A stretch of DNA of 6,354 bases. It comes from Anaerolineales bacterium (lineage in GTDB: Bacteria; Chloroflexota; Anaerolineae; Anaerolineales; E44-bin32). The stretch lies in assembly GCA_030606845.1 (NCBI GenBank), contig JAUWFP010000135.1, positions 1-6,354 on the forward strand, given 5' to 3'. Position numbers and translations under genes: made by a program. The notes below the pieces were generated by a model. It made no database searches and had not been told where the DNA came from. It saw nothing but the letters and a program-made list of their open reading frames with translations. Of the stretch, positions 1-4,584 are shown piece by piece. How positions within the stretch are numbered: the stretch's first letter is position 1; every line of letters begins with the position of its first letter.

Positions 1-381
1 CTTTCGCTCGGCATGGTTATCGAGAACCTGCCCCCGGGCTGGCATCTGGCCTATCTCATCTTCGTTGTGATCGGCTTCCTCGCCATCGTGCTCACGCGCT
101 TTCTCGTCCCCGAACGTACAGCGACGATCGTTCTGGCCTTCGTGCACGGGGTCGCGGGCTTGTTGATCTTCGGCCTGCCCATCGCCCTCGTGCTGCAGGG
201 CGTAAAACCACCGATGTATCTCTTCATGAGCGTGGGCGGGGCGCTGATTGGGATCGGCGGCATGCTGCTCGCTTTTTTGAAGGCCGGCAAACCCATCCTC
301 TCCGCCGAGAAAATCTTTACCCTCCTTCCCTGGATCCTGCTCCTGATGAGCGCGGCATTCGTGCTCGGACTGGGCGCTTAA
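1..381 (+). CDS. Small polytopic membrane protein of unknown function, probably 5'-truncated
   Basis: The frame is open from the first base of the window. The first ATG is at 13, but nothing resembling a Shine-Dalgarno site precedes it, so I infer that the true start lies upstream and that this is the C-terminal part. From the ATG there are 122 residues, almost all hydrophobic. Four membrane helices can be seen, at about residues 10-31, 37-62, 69-90 and 101-121, joined by short loops, with the basic/acidic loop VPERT after helix 1. I see no cofactor motif, and the single His-Gly near residue 45 is not enough to suggest a heme site. It lies three bases upstream of another four-helix membrane protein on the same strand, which suggests a joint transcript. 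I do not recognise the family. That it is a real gene is likely from its composition and its tight junction with the next gene. Confidence 0.7.
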   Translation, partial: LSLGMVIENLPPGWHLAYLIFVVIGFLAIVLTRFLVPERTATIVLAFVHGVAGLLIFGLPIALVLQGVKPPMYLFMSVGGALIGIGGMLLAFLKAGKPILSAEKIFTLLPWILLLMSAAFVLGLGA

Positions 382-384
382 GCT

Positions 385-843
385 TTGTCTCGCCTCGAAC
401 GTTTTAAGCCAGCTGCGGAGAAGCCGTGGCTTATCGGTACAGCCGGCATGATGTGGAGCGGTGTTGGTTTAATACTGTGCAACCTGGCCTATGGTTGGCT
501 GCTGCCCGTTGGATTCCCTCAGGTTTTATGGATGACGTTTGCTGGTGTCTTGCTCGCTTCAGCCATCTACTACTTCGGTTTCAGCAAGCTCGCCAAGAAG
601 AACATCCAGCGAATCACCGACATGGCCGGGGATAAGATCTGCATATTCGCCTTTCAAGAATGGACGAGCTATCCTCTCATTGTCGTTATGGTTGGATTGG
701 GACTCTCGCTCCGAAATTTATTACCCATACCAAAACCCTATCTGGCGATCCTATATATCGGCATTGGCGGCGGTTTGTTCCTGTCTAGTCTGTGCTACTA
801 CAAACATCTTCTGCGCCTCCCACACCACGTTAGCTCTTCCTAA
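385..843 (+). CDS. Conserved-looking four-helix membrane protein, unknown function, TTG start
   Basis: 152 residues. The TTG at 385 is chosen because the in-frame TAA of the preceding gene ends at 381 and no ATG occurs before the first membrane helix. The segment RLERFKPAAEKPW in front of helix 1 also looks like genuine protein. Helices are at about residues 15-37, 45-65, 94-113 and 118-138. The cytosolic loop is basic (SKLAKKNIQRI), followed by CIFAFQEWTSYPLIVVM and then IPKPYLAILYIGIGG, ending in SSLCYYKHLLRL. From memory this layout resembles an unnamed family of small membrane proteins found in anaerobic bacteria and archaea, but I cannot name a function. The 3-base spacing and lack of a strong ribosome binding site suggest translation coupled to the upstream gene. 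ATG starts inside helix 1 (residues 22-23) would remove the conserved-looking N-terminus and are unlikely. Confidence 0.75.
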   Translation: MSRLERFKPAAEKPWLIGTAGMMWSGVGLILCNLAYGWLLPVGFPQVLWMTFAGVLLASAIYYFGFSKLAKKNIQRITDMAGDKICIFAFQEWTSYPLIVVMVGLGLSLRNLLPIPKPYLAILYIGIGGGLFLSSLCYYKHLLRLPHHVSSS

Positions 844-866
844 AAGTACATTTTCCTGCTCTCCCC

Positions 867-918
867 TGACTTATTCGGGTGACCAAGCCGACATTAAGTC
901 ACACAGCTGCACCCGAAT
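867..918 (+). repeat. Interleaved inverted repeats (possible pseudoknot or alternative hairpins)
   Basis: A perfect 9-bp inverted repeat, ATTCGGGTG at 873-881 and CACCCGAAT at 910-918, is interleaved with a 7-bp one, TGACTTA at 867-873 and TAAGTCA at 895-901. As RNA the arms come in the order A-B-A'-B', which is H-type pseudoknot topology with loops of about 0, 13 and 8 bases, or else two competing hairpins. No T-run follows, so it is not an ordinary terminator for the gene ending at 843. The 9-bp repeat is unlikely by chance in so short a region; the 7-bp one alone would not be. Confidence 0.35.
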
Positions 919-982
919 CCCGCATAGATGAGACAATCAATACTTGACTCTCGGCAAATACACACACCACAGTTTGTGATAA

Positions 983-1062
983 GCTGAACAAGTGGAGGGT
1001 ATGTACCCTAAACACGTATTATCCGTGTGTAATTTGTTGCGAGCATTCCGAAACAGGGAATG
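983..1062 (+). promoter_or_regulatory. Possible structured 5' leader of the octaheme cytochrome gene
   Basis: Several nested inverted repeats could fold as a three-way junction. The outer helix pairs AACAA (987-991) with TTGTT (1034-1038), and can be extended by GC 983-984 with GC 1039-1040 across a two-base bulge. It encloses AGGGTA/TACCCT (996-1001 and 1004-1009) and ACACG/CGTGT (1012-1016 and 1024-1028, loop of 7). A further hairpin CATTCC/GGAATG (1044-1049 and 1057-1062, loop of 7) follows. The AGGGTATGTACCCT element could equally be a DNA operator. It matches no riboswitch class I can recall: it lacks the T-box GGTGGNACCGCG block and the GEMM core. No good -35/-10 pair was found upstream, so transcription from upstream of 980 is assumed and not shown. 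Confidence 0.3.
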
Positions 1063-1075
1063 AAAAATCCTCCAT

Positions 1076-1104
1076 TCAGGAGTGTTGTCTCACTCTTGGT
1101 TTTT
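1076..1104 (+). terminator. Terminator-like hairpin in the leader (possible attenuator)
   Basis: TCAGGAGTG (1076-1084) pairs with CACTCTTGG (1091-1099) over nine positions, two of them G-U, around the six-base loop TTGTCT. TTTTT (1100-1104) follows directly. This is the layout of a modest intrinsic terminator on the + strand. It lies more than 230 bases after the last upstream stop and about 200 bases before the next start, so it may be an attenuator as well as a late terminator. TCCTCC at 1068-1073 could compete by pairing with AGGAG in the left arm, or with GGAGGA at 1110-1115 downstream of the T-run, giving possible antiterminator partners. Confidence 0.4.
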
Positions 1105-1178
1105 CGGTTGGAGGAGAGATCTCATAAAACCGCTGTTTACCTCGGTTAATTGAGTTCTTGCTCTGACCAAACAAAATC

Positions 1179-1208
1179 GCGCTATTAAGCGCAAATGAAA
1201 AAGGAGGG
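1179..1208 (+). promoter_or_regulatory. Small hairpin and orphan Shine-Dalgarno-like site
   Basis: GCGCT (1179-1183) and AGCGC (1188-1192) form a short hairpin with loop ATTA. Nine bases later comes AAGGAGGG (1201-1208), close to an ideal ribosome binding sequence, yet no start codon stands 5-12 bases after it. The first in-frame ATG for the cytochrome reading frame is 20 bases downstream, at 1229. The ATG at 1195 opens only a nine-codon ORF that contains the site. It may be a standby site, or part of a poorly used long start. Confidence 0.3.
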
Positions 1209-1290
1209 CGAAGAAAAAAAGTAGAGCTATGCAACAAAAGCCTTACATTAATAACAAACCGGTTTTTACTAAATTACGAAGAGGAAAAGA

Positions 1291-1294
1291 GGAG
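1291..1294 (+). promoter_or_regulatory. Ribosome binding site deciding the start at 1301
   Basis: GGAG within AGAGGAGA stands six bases before the ATG at 1301. Together with the signal peptide that begins exactly there, it favours 1301 over the earlier in-frame ATG at 1229. Confidence 0.7.
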
Positions 1295-1300
1295 AATGCA

Positions 1301-2281
1301 ATGCTCAAGAAACCAACGTTTTCTCTCGTCGTAATTGGCGCTTTGCTCTTGTTGGTGCTGGCTGCCGGTGCTTGTGCACCTGCTGCAACACCAGAGCCAA
1401 CAGCAGTCCCGCCAACCGACGTACCGCCGCCAACAGCGACGCCAATGCCTGACCAATCCGAATTCATCACCGCCGTGGAAGGCAATATGCACAATACGTA
1501 CGACCTTGGTCATGGACCGAACACCTGGTGCACTCGCTGTCACTCCCCCCAGAACTGGGATCCGGAAGCTTTCCAAGGGCCGCCACCAGCCTGCTTCACG
1601 TGCAAATTCGCACATGAAGAAGAGATGAGGGTTGCCGAAGGGAATCCTTTCGTACCCGAAGAGGAGTGGGTCGGTGTGCCATGCGAAACCTGTCACCATG
1701 TTGACGAAAATGGAATCGTCACTCCCGGGATCGCCTGGCTCAATCCCATCACGATGGATTACGTTGAAGTTAGCTCTTCAACAGCGTTGTGTGAGAAGTG
1801 CCACGTAACCACCAACGGCAACGCCTTCGGCTCTGCTGTTGATCATAAGATTACGCTTGGTGGAAGCGCCCACCTCAACTATGGTGGTTTTATCGGGGAA
1901 GTGGCCCCGCCATCCTACTGCGCAGACTGCCATGACCCACACACGCTCAAACCAGCACAGTGTGTAGATTGCCACGAAGATGTGACAACTTCAGACACGC
2001 ACATGATGGGTTACAACGCCATCATGCTGGATAAGCTGACCTGCATGGCTTGTCACGATGCCTCCGGTTTGGATGTAGGACCTCCTCCGGATGATGATGG
2101 TGGTAAATGGGTAACCCAGGAAACCACCGTTGGCCGCAGTGGCCCCGTGACAGAGTTTGTGCTCTCTCACAGCATCGTTTATGAAGTCGCCTGCGATCGC
2201 TGCCACTTCGTCGACAACGTGCATGAACTGCCCGTGTTAACCGCAGATGGTGAAGTTCCAGAACCGCCCGCGGACGAATAG
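1301..2281 (+). CDS. Secreted octaheme c-type cytochrome lipoprotein with a CxxCK second heme
   Basis: 326 residues from the ATG at 1301, chosen for the GGAG six bases upstream and for the signal peptide starting MLKKPTFSLVVIGALLLL. The lipobox-like LAAGAC places the lipidated cysteine at residue 25. A Pro/Thr/Ala-rich tether runs to about residue 50. Heme-binding motifs begin at residues 77 CTRCH, 98 CFTCK, 128 CETCH, 164 CEKCH, 207 CADCH, 221 CVDCH, 248 CMACH and 298 CDRCH: seven CxxCH and one CxxCK. Other histidines at about 64, 191, 214, 234 and 290 are shared with the next cytochrome and could be distal heme ligands. Lysine in place of the motif histidine is the proximal ligand of the catalytic heme in NrfA and octaheme nitrite reductases, but those proteins are much longer and place the motif elsewhere. 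The role is therefore inferred: an extracytoplasmic electron carrier or a small reductase. The earlier ATG at 1229 would add 24 residues. Confidence 0.9.
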   Translation: MLKKPTFSLVVIGALLLLVLAAGACAPAATPEPTAVPPTDVPPPTATPMPDQSEFITAVEGNMHNTYDLGHGPNTWCTRCHSPQNWDPEAFQGPPPACFTCKFAHEEEMRVAEGNPFVPEEEWVGVPCETCHHVDENGIVTPGIAWLNPITMDYVEVSSSTALCEKCHVTTNGNAFGSAVDHKITLGGSAHLNYGGFIGEVAPPSYCADCHDPHTLKPAQCVDCHEDVTTSDTHMMGYNAIMLDKLTCMACHDASGLDVGPPPDDDGGKWVTQETTVGRSGPVTEFVLSHSIVYEVACDRCHFVDNVHELPVLTADGEVPEPPADE

Positions 2282-2312
2282 CCAAATCAGATCGCGCATC
2301 GTAATAAGCCGT

Positions 2313-2340
2313 TTTCCTGGCTGACAATTGCGCCGGGAAA
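2313..2340 (+). repeat. Imperfect hairpin after the first cytochrome gene
   Basis: TTTCCTGGC (2313-2321) pairs with GCCGGGAAA (2332-2340) over nine positions with one G-U, around a 10-base loop. It begins about 30 bases after the stop at 2281. No T-run follows on the + strand, so it could protect the mRNA 3' end but is not a textbook terminator. Confidence 0.35.
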
Positions 2341-2357
2341 GTGAAGGTAAACGGTAT

Positions 2358-2390
2358 CCTGTGGGGTGAGGAGACTCCTCACCCCACAGG
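2358..2390. terminator. Perfect 16-bp palindrome between the two cytochrome genes
   Basis: CCTGTGGGGTGAGGAG (2358-2373) and CTCCTCACCCCACAGG (2375-2390) are exact reverse complements around a single A. In RNA this gives a very stable GC-rich hairpin 77 bases after the stop of the first cytochrome. What follows is TATATAAT and not a T-run, so it is atypical as an intrinsic terminator. It could instead be an mRNA-stabilising or processing hairpin, or a large operator, since its right arm occupies the spacer of the putative promoter whose -10 box is at 2393. The GTG at 2366, which would extend the next gene, lies inside this palindrome and is unlikely to be a real start. Confidence 0.55.
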
Positions 2391-2392
2391 TA

Positions 2393-2398
2393 TATAAT
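2393..2398 (+). promoter_or_regulatory. Consensus -10 box upstream of the second cytochrome
   Basis: TATAAT matches the bacterial -10 consensus exactly, three bases after the palindrome. The -35 position (about 2370-2375, GGAGAC) is poor, and there is no TG extension. If it is a promoter it probably needs an activator, and the palindrome may be the regulator's site. Transcription would start near 2405, leaving about 100 bases of leader before the start at 2504, or about 25 before the alternative start at 2429. Confidence 0.35.
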
Positions 2399-2503
2399 CT
2401 AGAATCTAAGGACCGTGGGTTTCAAAAAATGGATAGAAGAATATCTCTCTTTTCAAAATTTTCTGACCGGGGCCAGAACTCTCGTGGTCTCAATGCTCAG
2501 GCG

Positions 2504-3385
2504 ATGACCAAACTCTTCACCCAATGTTTGATTCTATTATTCCTGATCGCCGGATTAGCAGCCTGCCAGTCTTCTGATTCTCCTACAGATTCGTCGCCTG
2601 ACGCCCAGGCCACACAACCATCTTGGGGTGGAGAATCAACAGGCGAAGACCCTGTAGACGAACAGGAGCCACCCTCCGCGGGCGAAATCGAACAAGCCTG
2701 GCAGTCCAGCCCTCATGCGGATACGTATGTTGAAGGGGACAACAACGTTTGCGCTCGCTGCCATGCACCCGCCGCCTTCGTTCCATCCATAGACGACATC
2801 GCGGAATCGTGTTTGGTTTGTAAATTCGAGATAGCTCCCCCGCCTGCCACCATCGCTCAGGAAGAGTGGACCAATATCCAATGTAATGTTTGCCATCTTG
2901 TCAATAAAAATGACGAGGTTGAGCCTGAATACGCCTGGCTTTTGTTCCTGCTAATCAATGAATATGAGCAGGTGGATTCGTCCACAGAATTGTGCGGAAA
3001 GTGCCACAATGATCCTGATCTCAATCAGCCCGGTCATACGGCTGTTGTCGTAGGCGGAGCACATGCGGAGTATTCCTGCACAGACTGCCACGATGCCCAC
3101 AGCACTACAGCATCATGCGGCGCTGCTGGATGCCACGACGACATGGGCGCGGACATTCCCGGGCACGACGAAGCGCACGAGTCGGTATCCTGCGTGGCTT
3201 GCCACGACGCCGACGATATGGCGATCGGCCCAGACGAGGATCTAGGTACGTGGATCACATTCCTGCCTCCTGATTCGGAAGGGGTTTCCTACCCGTTCAC
3301 TTCTCACAACACTCAACTGGAGGCCAGTTGTGACCGCTGCCACTATCCCAATAACCCCTGGGGCTTTTCGGAGGATGTTGAGTAG
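2504..3385 (+). CDS. Second octaheme-type cytochrome lipoprotein (paralogue; CxxCK and CX4CH motifs)
   Basis: 293 residues from the ATG at 2504, chosen because the signal peptide MTKLFTQCLILLFLIAGLAAC begins there and ends in a clean LAAC lipobox (Cys21). The ribosome binding site is weak. ATG 2429 would add a 25-residue charged N-terminus, and GTG 2366 lies in the palindrome. An acidic linker precedes motifs at residues 83 CARCH, 103 CLVCK, 127 CNVCH, 164 CGKCH, 192 CTDCH, 205 CGAAGCH, 230 CVACH and 276 CDRCH. Spacing and flanking sequence follow the preceding gene closely: QEEW before motif 3, a following AWL, SSTELC before motif 4, HDAH after motif 5, TSH before motif 8. They are thus tandem paralogues. 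The sixth motif differs, CX4CH in place of CxxCH; CX4CH binds heme in some tetraheme cytochromes c3. The protein is strongly acidic. Function as for its neighbour: extracytoplasmic electron transfer or reduction, substrate unknown. Confidence 0.88.
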   Translation: MTKLFTQCLILLFLIAGLAACQSSDSPTDSSPDAQATQPSWGGESTGEDPVDEQEPPSAGEIEQAWQSSPHADTYVEGDNNVCARCHAPAAFVPSIDDIAESCLVCKFEIAPPPATIAQEEWTNIQCNVCHLVNKNDEVEPEYAWLLFLLINEYEQVDSSTELCGKCHNDPDLNQPGHTAVVVGGAHAEYSCTDCHDAHSTTASCGAAGCHDDMGADIPGHDEAHESVSCVACHDADDMAIGPDEDLGTWITFLPPDSEGVSYPFTSHNTQLEASCDRCHYPNNPWGFSEDVE

Positions 3386-3523
3386 CGATTAGAGGACACA
3401 AGCCCTCGGTAAGCCACTATGGACGGCGGAAAACAACTTTCATCCCGGGTTCAATCTCGGGGGATTGCCGCTCACGCCAGGAGTCTGAAGCCTCTGACGC
3501 AGCCCATCAACAGTGGAATTCCA

Positions 3524-3547
3524 AGCGGTCTTCGCAAATAGACCGTT
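3524..3547 (+). repeat. Hairpin upstream of the six-helix membrane protein gene
   Basis: CGGTCT (3526-3531) and AGACCG (3540-3545) form a perfect 6-bp inverted repeat with an 8-base spacer, extendable by a G-U and an A-U pair to 3524 and 3547. It lies about 40 bases before the ATG at 3590 in the 204-base gap after the second cytochrome. There is no T-run. It could be an operator or an mRNA processing hairpin. The rest of the gap holds only a 40-codon ORF that I do not credit. Confidence 0.3.
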
Positions 3548-3589
3548 CATAACAAACCAAGTATCATCGATGCACACAGGAGAAAAGAG

Positions 3590-4282
3590 ATGAGAACCTC
3601 AACCGGAAAAACCCTTAGAATCATCGCCATCATCTTTATGGGCCTCACCGCGGCGATGAATATCCTCAGCGGCGTCGGCACCAGCTGCGCCGCGTTCTTA
3701 ACCAAGCAATACCCACCGTTCTGGGACATACTGGTAGCAGAACTCCAGTGGTTGTGGCAGTCCTTCGTCTTTATAACCCTTCTGGTCGGTCTTGCCGGGA
3801 TCTGGTCAGTTGTTCAACTCGTGCGTGGCAAGAGCAACGCCTACCGCAACGCCATAATCCTGTTGATCCTGGGAACGATAGTGAATGGAATCCACGTATA
3901 TTATTCCCAGATCATACTCGGAAGCGTAATCCCTATAGCCATCACCCTCCTGACCAACGTCATCACCCTGGTGCTTTTCATCATTTTTGGGACACCCGGG
4001 TTGCGCGATCAGATCAGGTTCGATGGTGAGGGCGATCCCATATCTGGGGCGACCGCCAGCGGTCTAACGGCCATCCTCGTTGGGATGATCCTCCTATCGA
4101 CTTCGTCCTGGGCCGGACCCTCGCATACATTTGACGGGGTGAACCTGGTCCATGTCCTGCGCATACCCCTCCTCGCCGGAGGCTCCATCTTAACGCTGGG
4201 CGGTCTGGCCACATTACTGTGGACCGCGCTGGATATTTCCTTCCCAAGGGCGATACAGCGCTCTGCAGAGGATAAAAAGTAA
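3590..4282 (+). CDS. Six-helix integral membrane protein, unknown function, next to the cytochromes
   Basis: 230 residues. The start is well supported: AGGAG at 3578-3582 stands seven bases before the ATG. Membrane helices are seen at about residues 8-29, 55-78, 86-106, 112-134, 157-177 and 190-214. A GVGTSC motif ends helix 1 and is followed by a loop with FLTKQYPPFW. The YRNAIILLILGTIVNGI region and the following YYSQIILGS loop separate helices 3 and 4, then a polar loop (GLRDQIRFDGEGDP) and a charged C-terminus. From memory it resembles an unnamed membrane family seen in Anaerolineae. Histidines at residues 102, 179 and 188 lie near membrane edges and could in principle bind heme, but this is speculative. 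Its position after two secreted cytochromes on the same strand makes it a candidate membrane or quinone-side partner. Nothing in the sequence proves that link, and the gap of 204 bases may hold its own promoter. Confidence 0.8.
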   Translation: MRTSTGKTLRIIAIIFMGLTAAMNILSGVGTSCAAFLTKQYPPFWDILVAELQWLWQSFVFITLLVGLAGIWSVVQLVRGKSNAYRNAIILLILGTIVNGIHVYYSQIILGSVIPIAITLLTNVITLVLFIIFGTPGLRDQIRFDGEGDPISGATASGLTAILVGMILLSTSSWAGPSHTFDGVNLVHVLRIPLLAGGSILTLGGLATLLWTALDISFPRAIQRSAEDKK

Positions 4283-4332
4283 TAACGCCAGACAGAAACC
4301 GCTATCTGACACAGCTACACTTTCACAAGGAT

Positions 4333-4391
4333 CAACCCCCGCCCGCGCTTGTCCATAATAAACAGCAAAGGGTGGGGGTTGCTTTATTTAT
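4333..4391 (+). terminator. Intrinsic terminator after the six-helix membrane protein gene
   Basis: CAACCCCCGCCC (4333-4344) pairs with GGGTGGGGGTTG (4370-4381) over 12 positions with one G-U, around a 25-base loop. The T-rich CTTTATTTAT (4382-4391) follows on the + strand. It begins 50 bases after the stop at 4282. On the - strand the hairpin is not followed by a T-run, so it mainly serves the + strand, though a stem this strong may also stop converging transcripts. The loop is longer than usual. Confidence 0.7.
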
Positions 4392-4584
4392 CTGACCCCA
4401 TGATGCATCCTGCGTACAAATTCTTCAAGCGCTGGAGATCAGGCCAGCGATCCGGAAATCTGCCGGCATCTACGCCGGTTGACTGTTTGGACTCTATCGC
4501 CGCCACGTAGTAGCAGCCATGGTGAATTCGATTACAGGTCTGTTGGATAGCGGTTAAAGCTGGCTCTGTAAAGCGAGCTGTCAA
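4384..4584 (-). CDS. Doubtful 66-codon ORF overlapping the cruF-like stop codon
   Basis: On the - strand the TGA of the carotenoid gene (4583-4581) overlaps a TTG (4584-4582) as TTGA, the arrangement of translationally coupled genes. The frame then runs 66 codons to a TAA at 4386-4384. The product is soluble and of mixed composition, with a stretch HHGCYYVAAIES, and resembles nothing I know. It ends within the T-run of the + strand terminator, which is unusual for a real gene. It may be a small real protein, the decayed remnant of a longer gene, or chance. The rest of the 298-base gap (4283-4580) holds the terminator and a short CCGGC/GCCGG hairpin (4463-4478) only. Confidence 0.2.
   Translation of the reverse strand: MTARFTEPALTAIQQTCNRIHHGCYYVAAIESKQSTGVDAGRFPDRWPDLQRLKNLYAGCIMGSDK

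Noticed and set aside
944..949. TTGACT as a -35 box for the first cytochrome.
   Set aside because: The -10 position at 16-18 bases spacing (around 967-972) has no resemblance to TATAAT.
1195..1224. Nine-codon ORF (MKKEGEEKK) as a leader peptide before the first cytochrome.
   Set aside because: It contains the Shine-Dalgarno-like site rather than being preceded by one, has no runs of regulatory codons beyond Lys/Glu, and is easily explained by A/G-rich sequence.
1274..1699. Long - strand open frame opposite the start of the first cytochrome.
   Set aside because: It mirrors a gene with clear signal peptide and heme motifs, its product is Arg/Trp/Cys-rich with no domain, and it has no operon context.
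2366..2503. Extended start (GTG at 2366 or ATG at 2429) for the second cytochrome.
   Set aside because: The GTG lies in the perfect palindrome and upstream of the putative -10 box. The ATG at 2429 lacks a well-spaced ribosome binding site and would put 25 charged residues before a signal peptide that is complete from 2504.
3450..3475. A CCCGGGTTCAATC stretch like the T-arm of a tRNA between the second cytochrome and the membrane protein gene.
   Set aside because: The stem does not pair properly around the TTCAATC loop, and no acceptor stem, D-arm or anticodon arm fits the flanking sequence.
3419..3541. A 40-codon + strand ORF starting ATGGACGGCGGA in the gap before the six-helix membrane protein.
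   Set aside because: No ribosome binding site, no recognisable domain, a composition unlike its neighbours, and its end lies inside the 3524-3547 hairpin.
4014..4247. Two - strand open frames (about 67 and 77 codons) opposite the end of the six-helix membrane protein.
   Set aside because: Arg/Pro-rich shadow frames of a well-supported + strand gene, without start signals.
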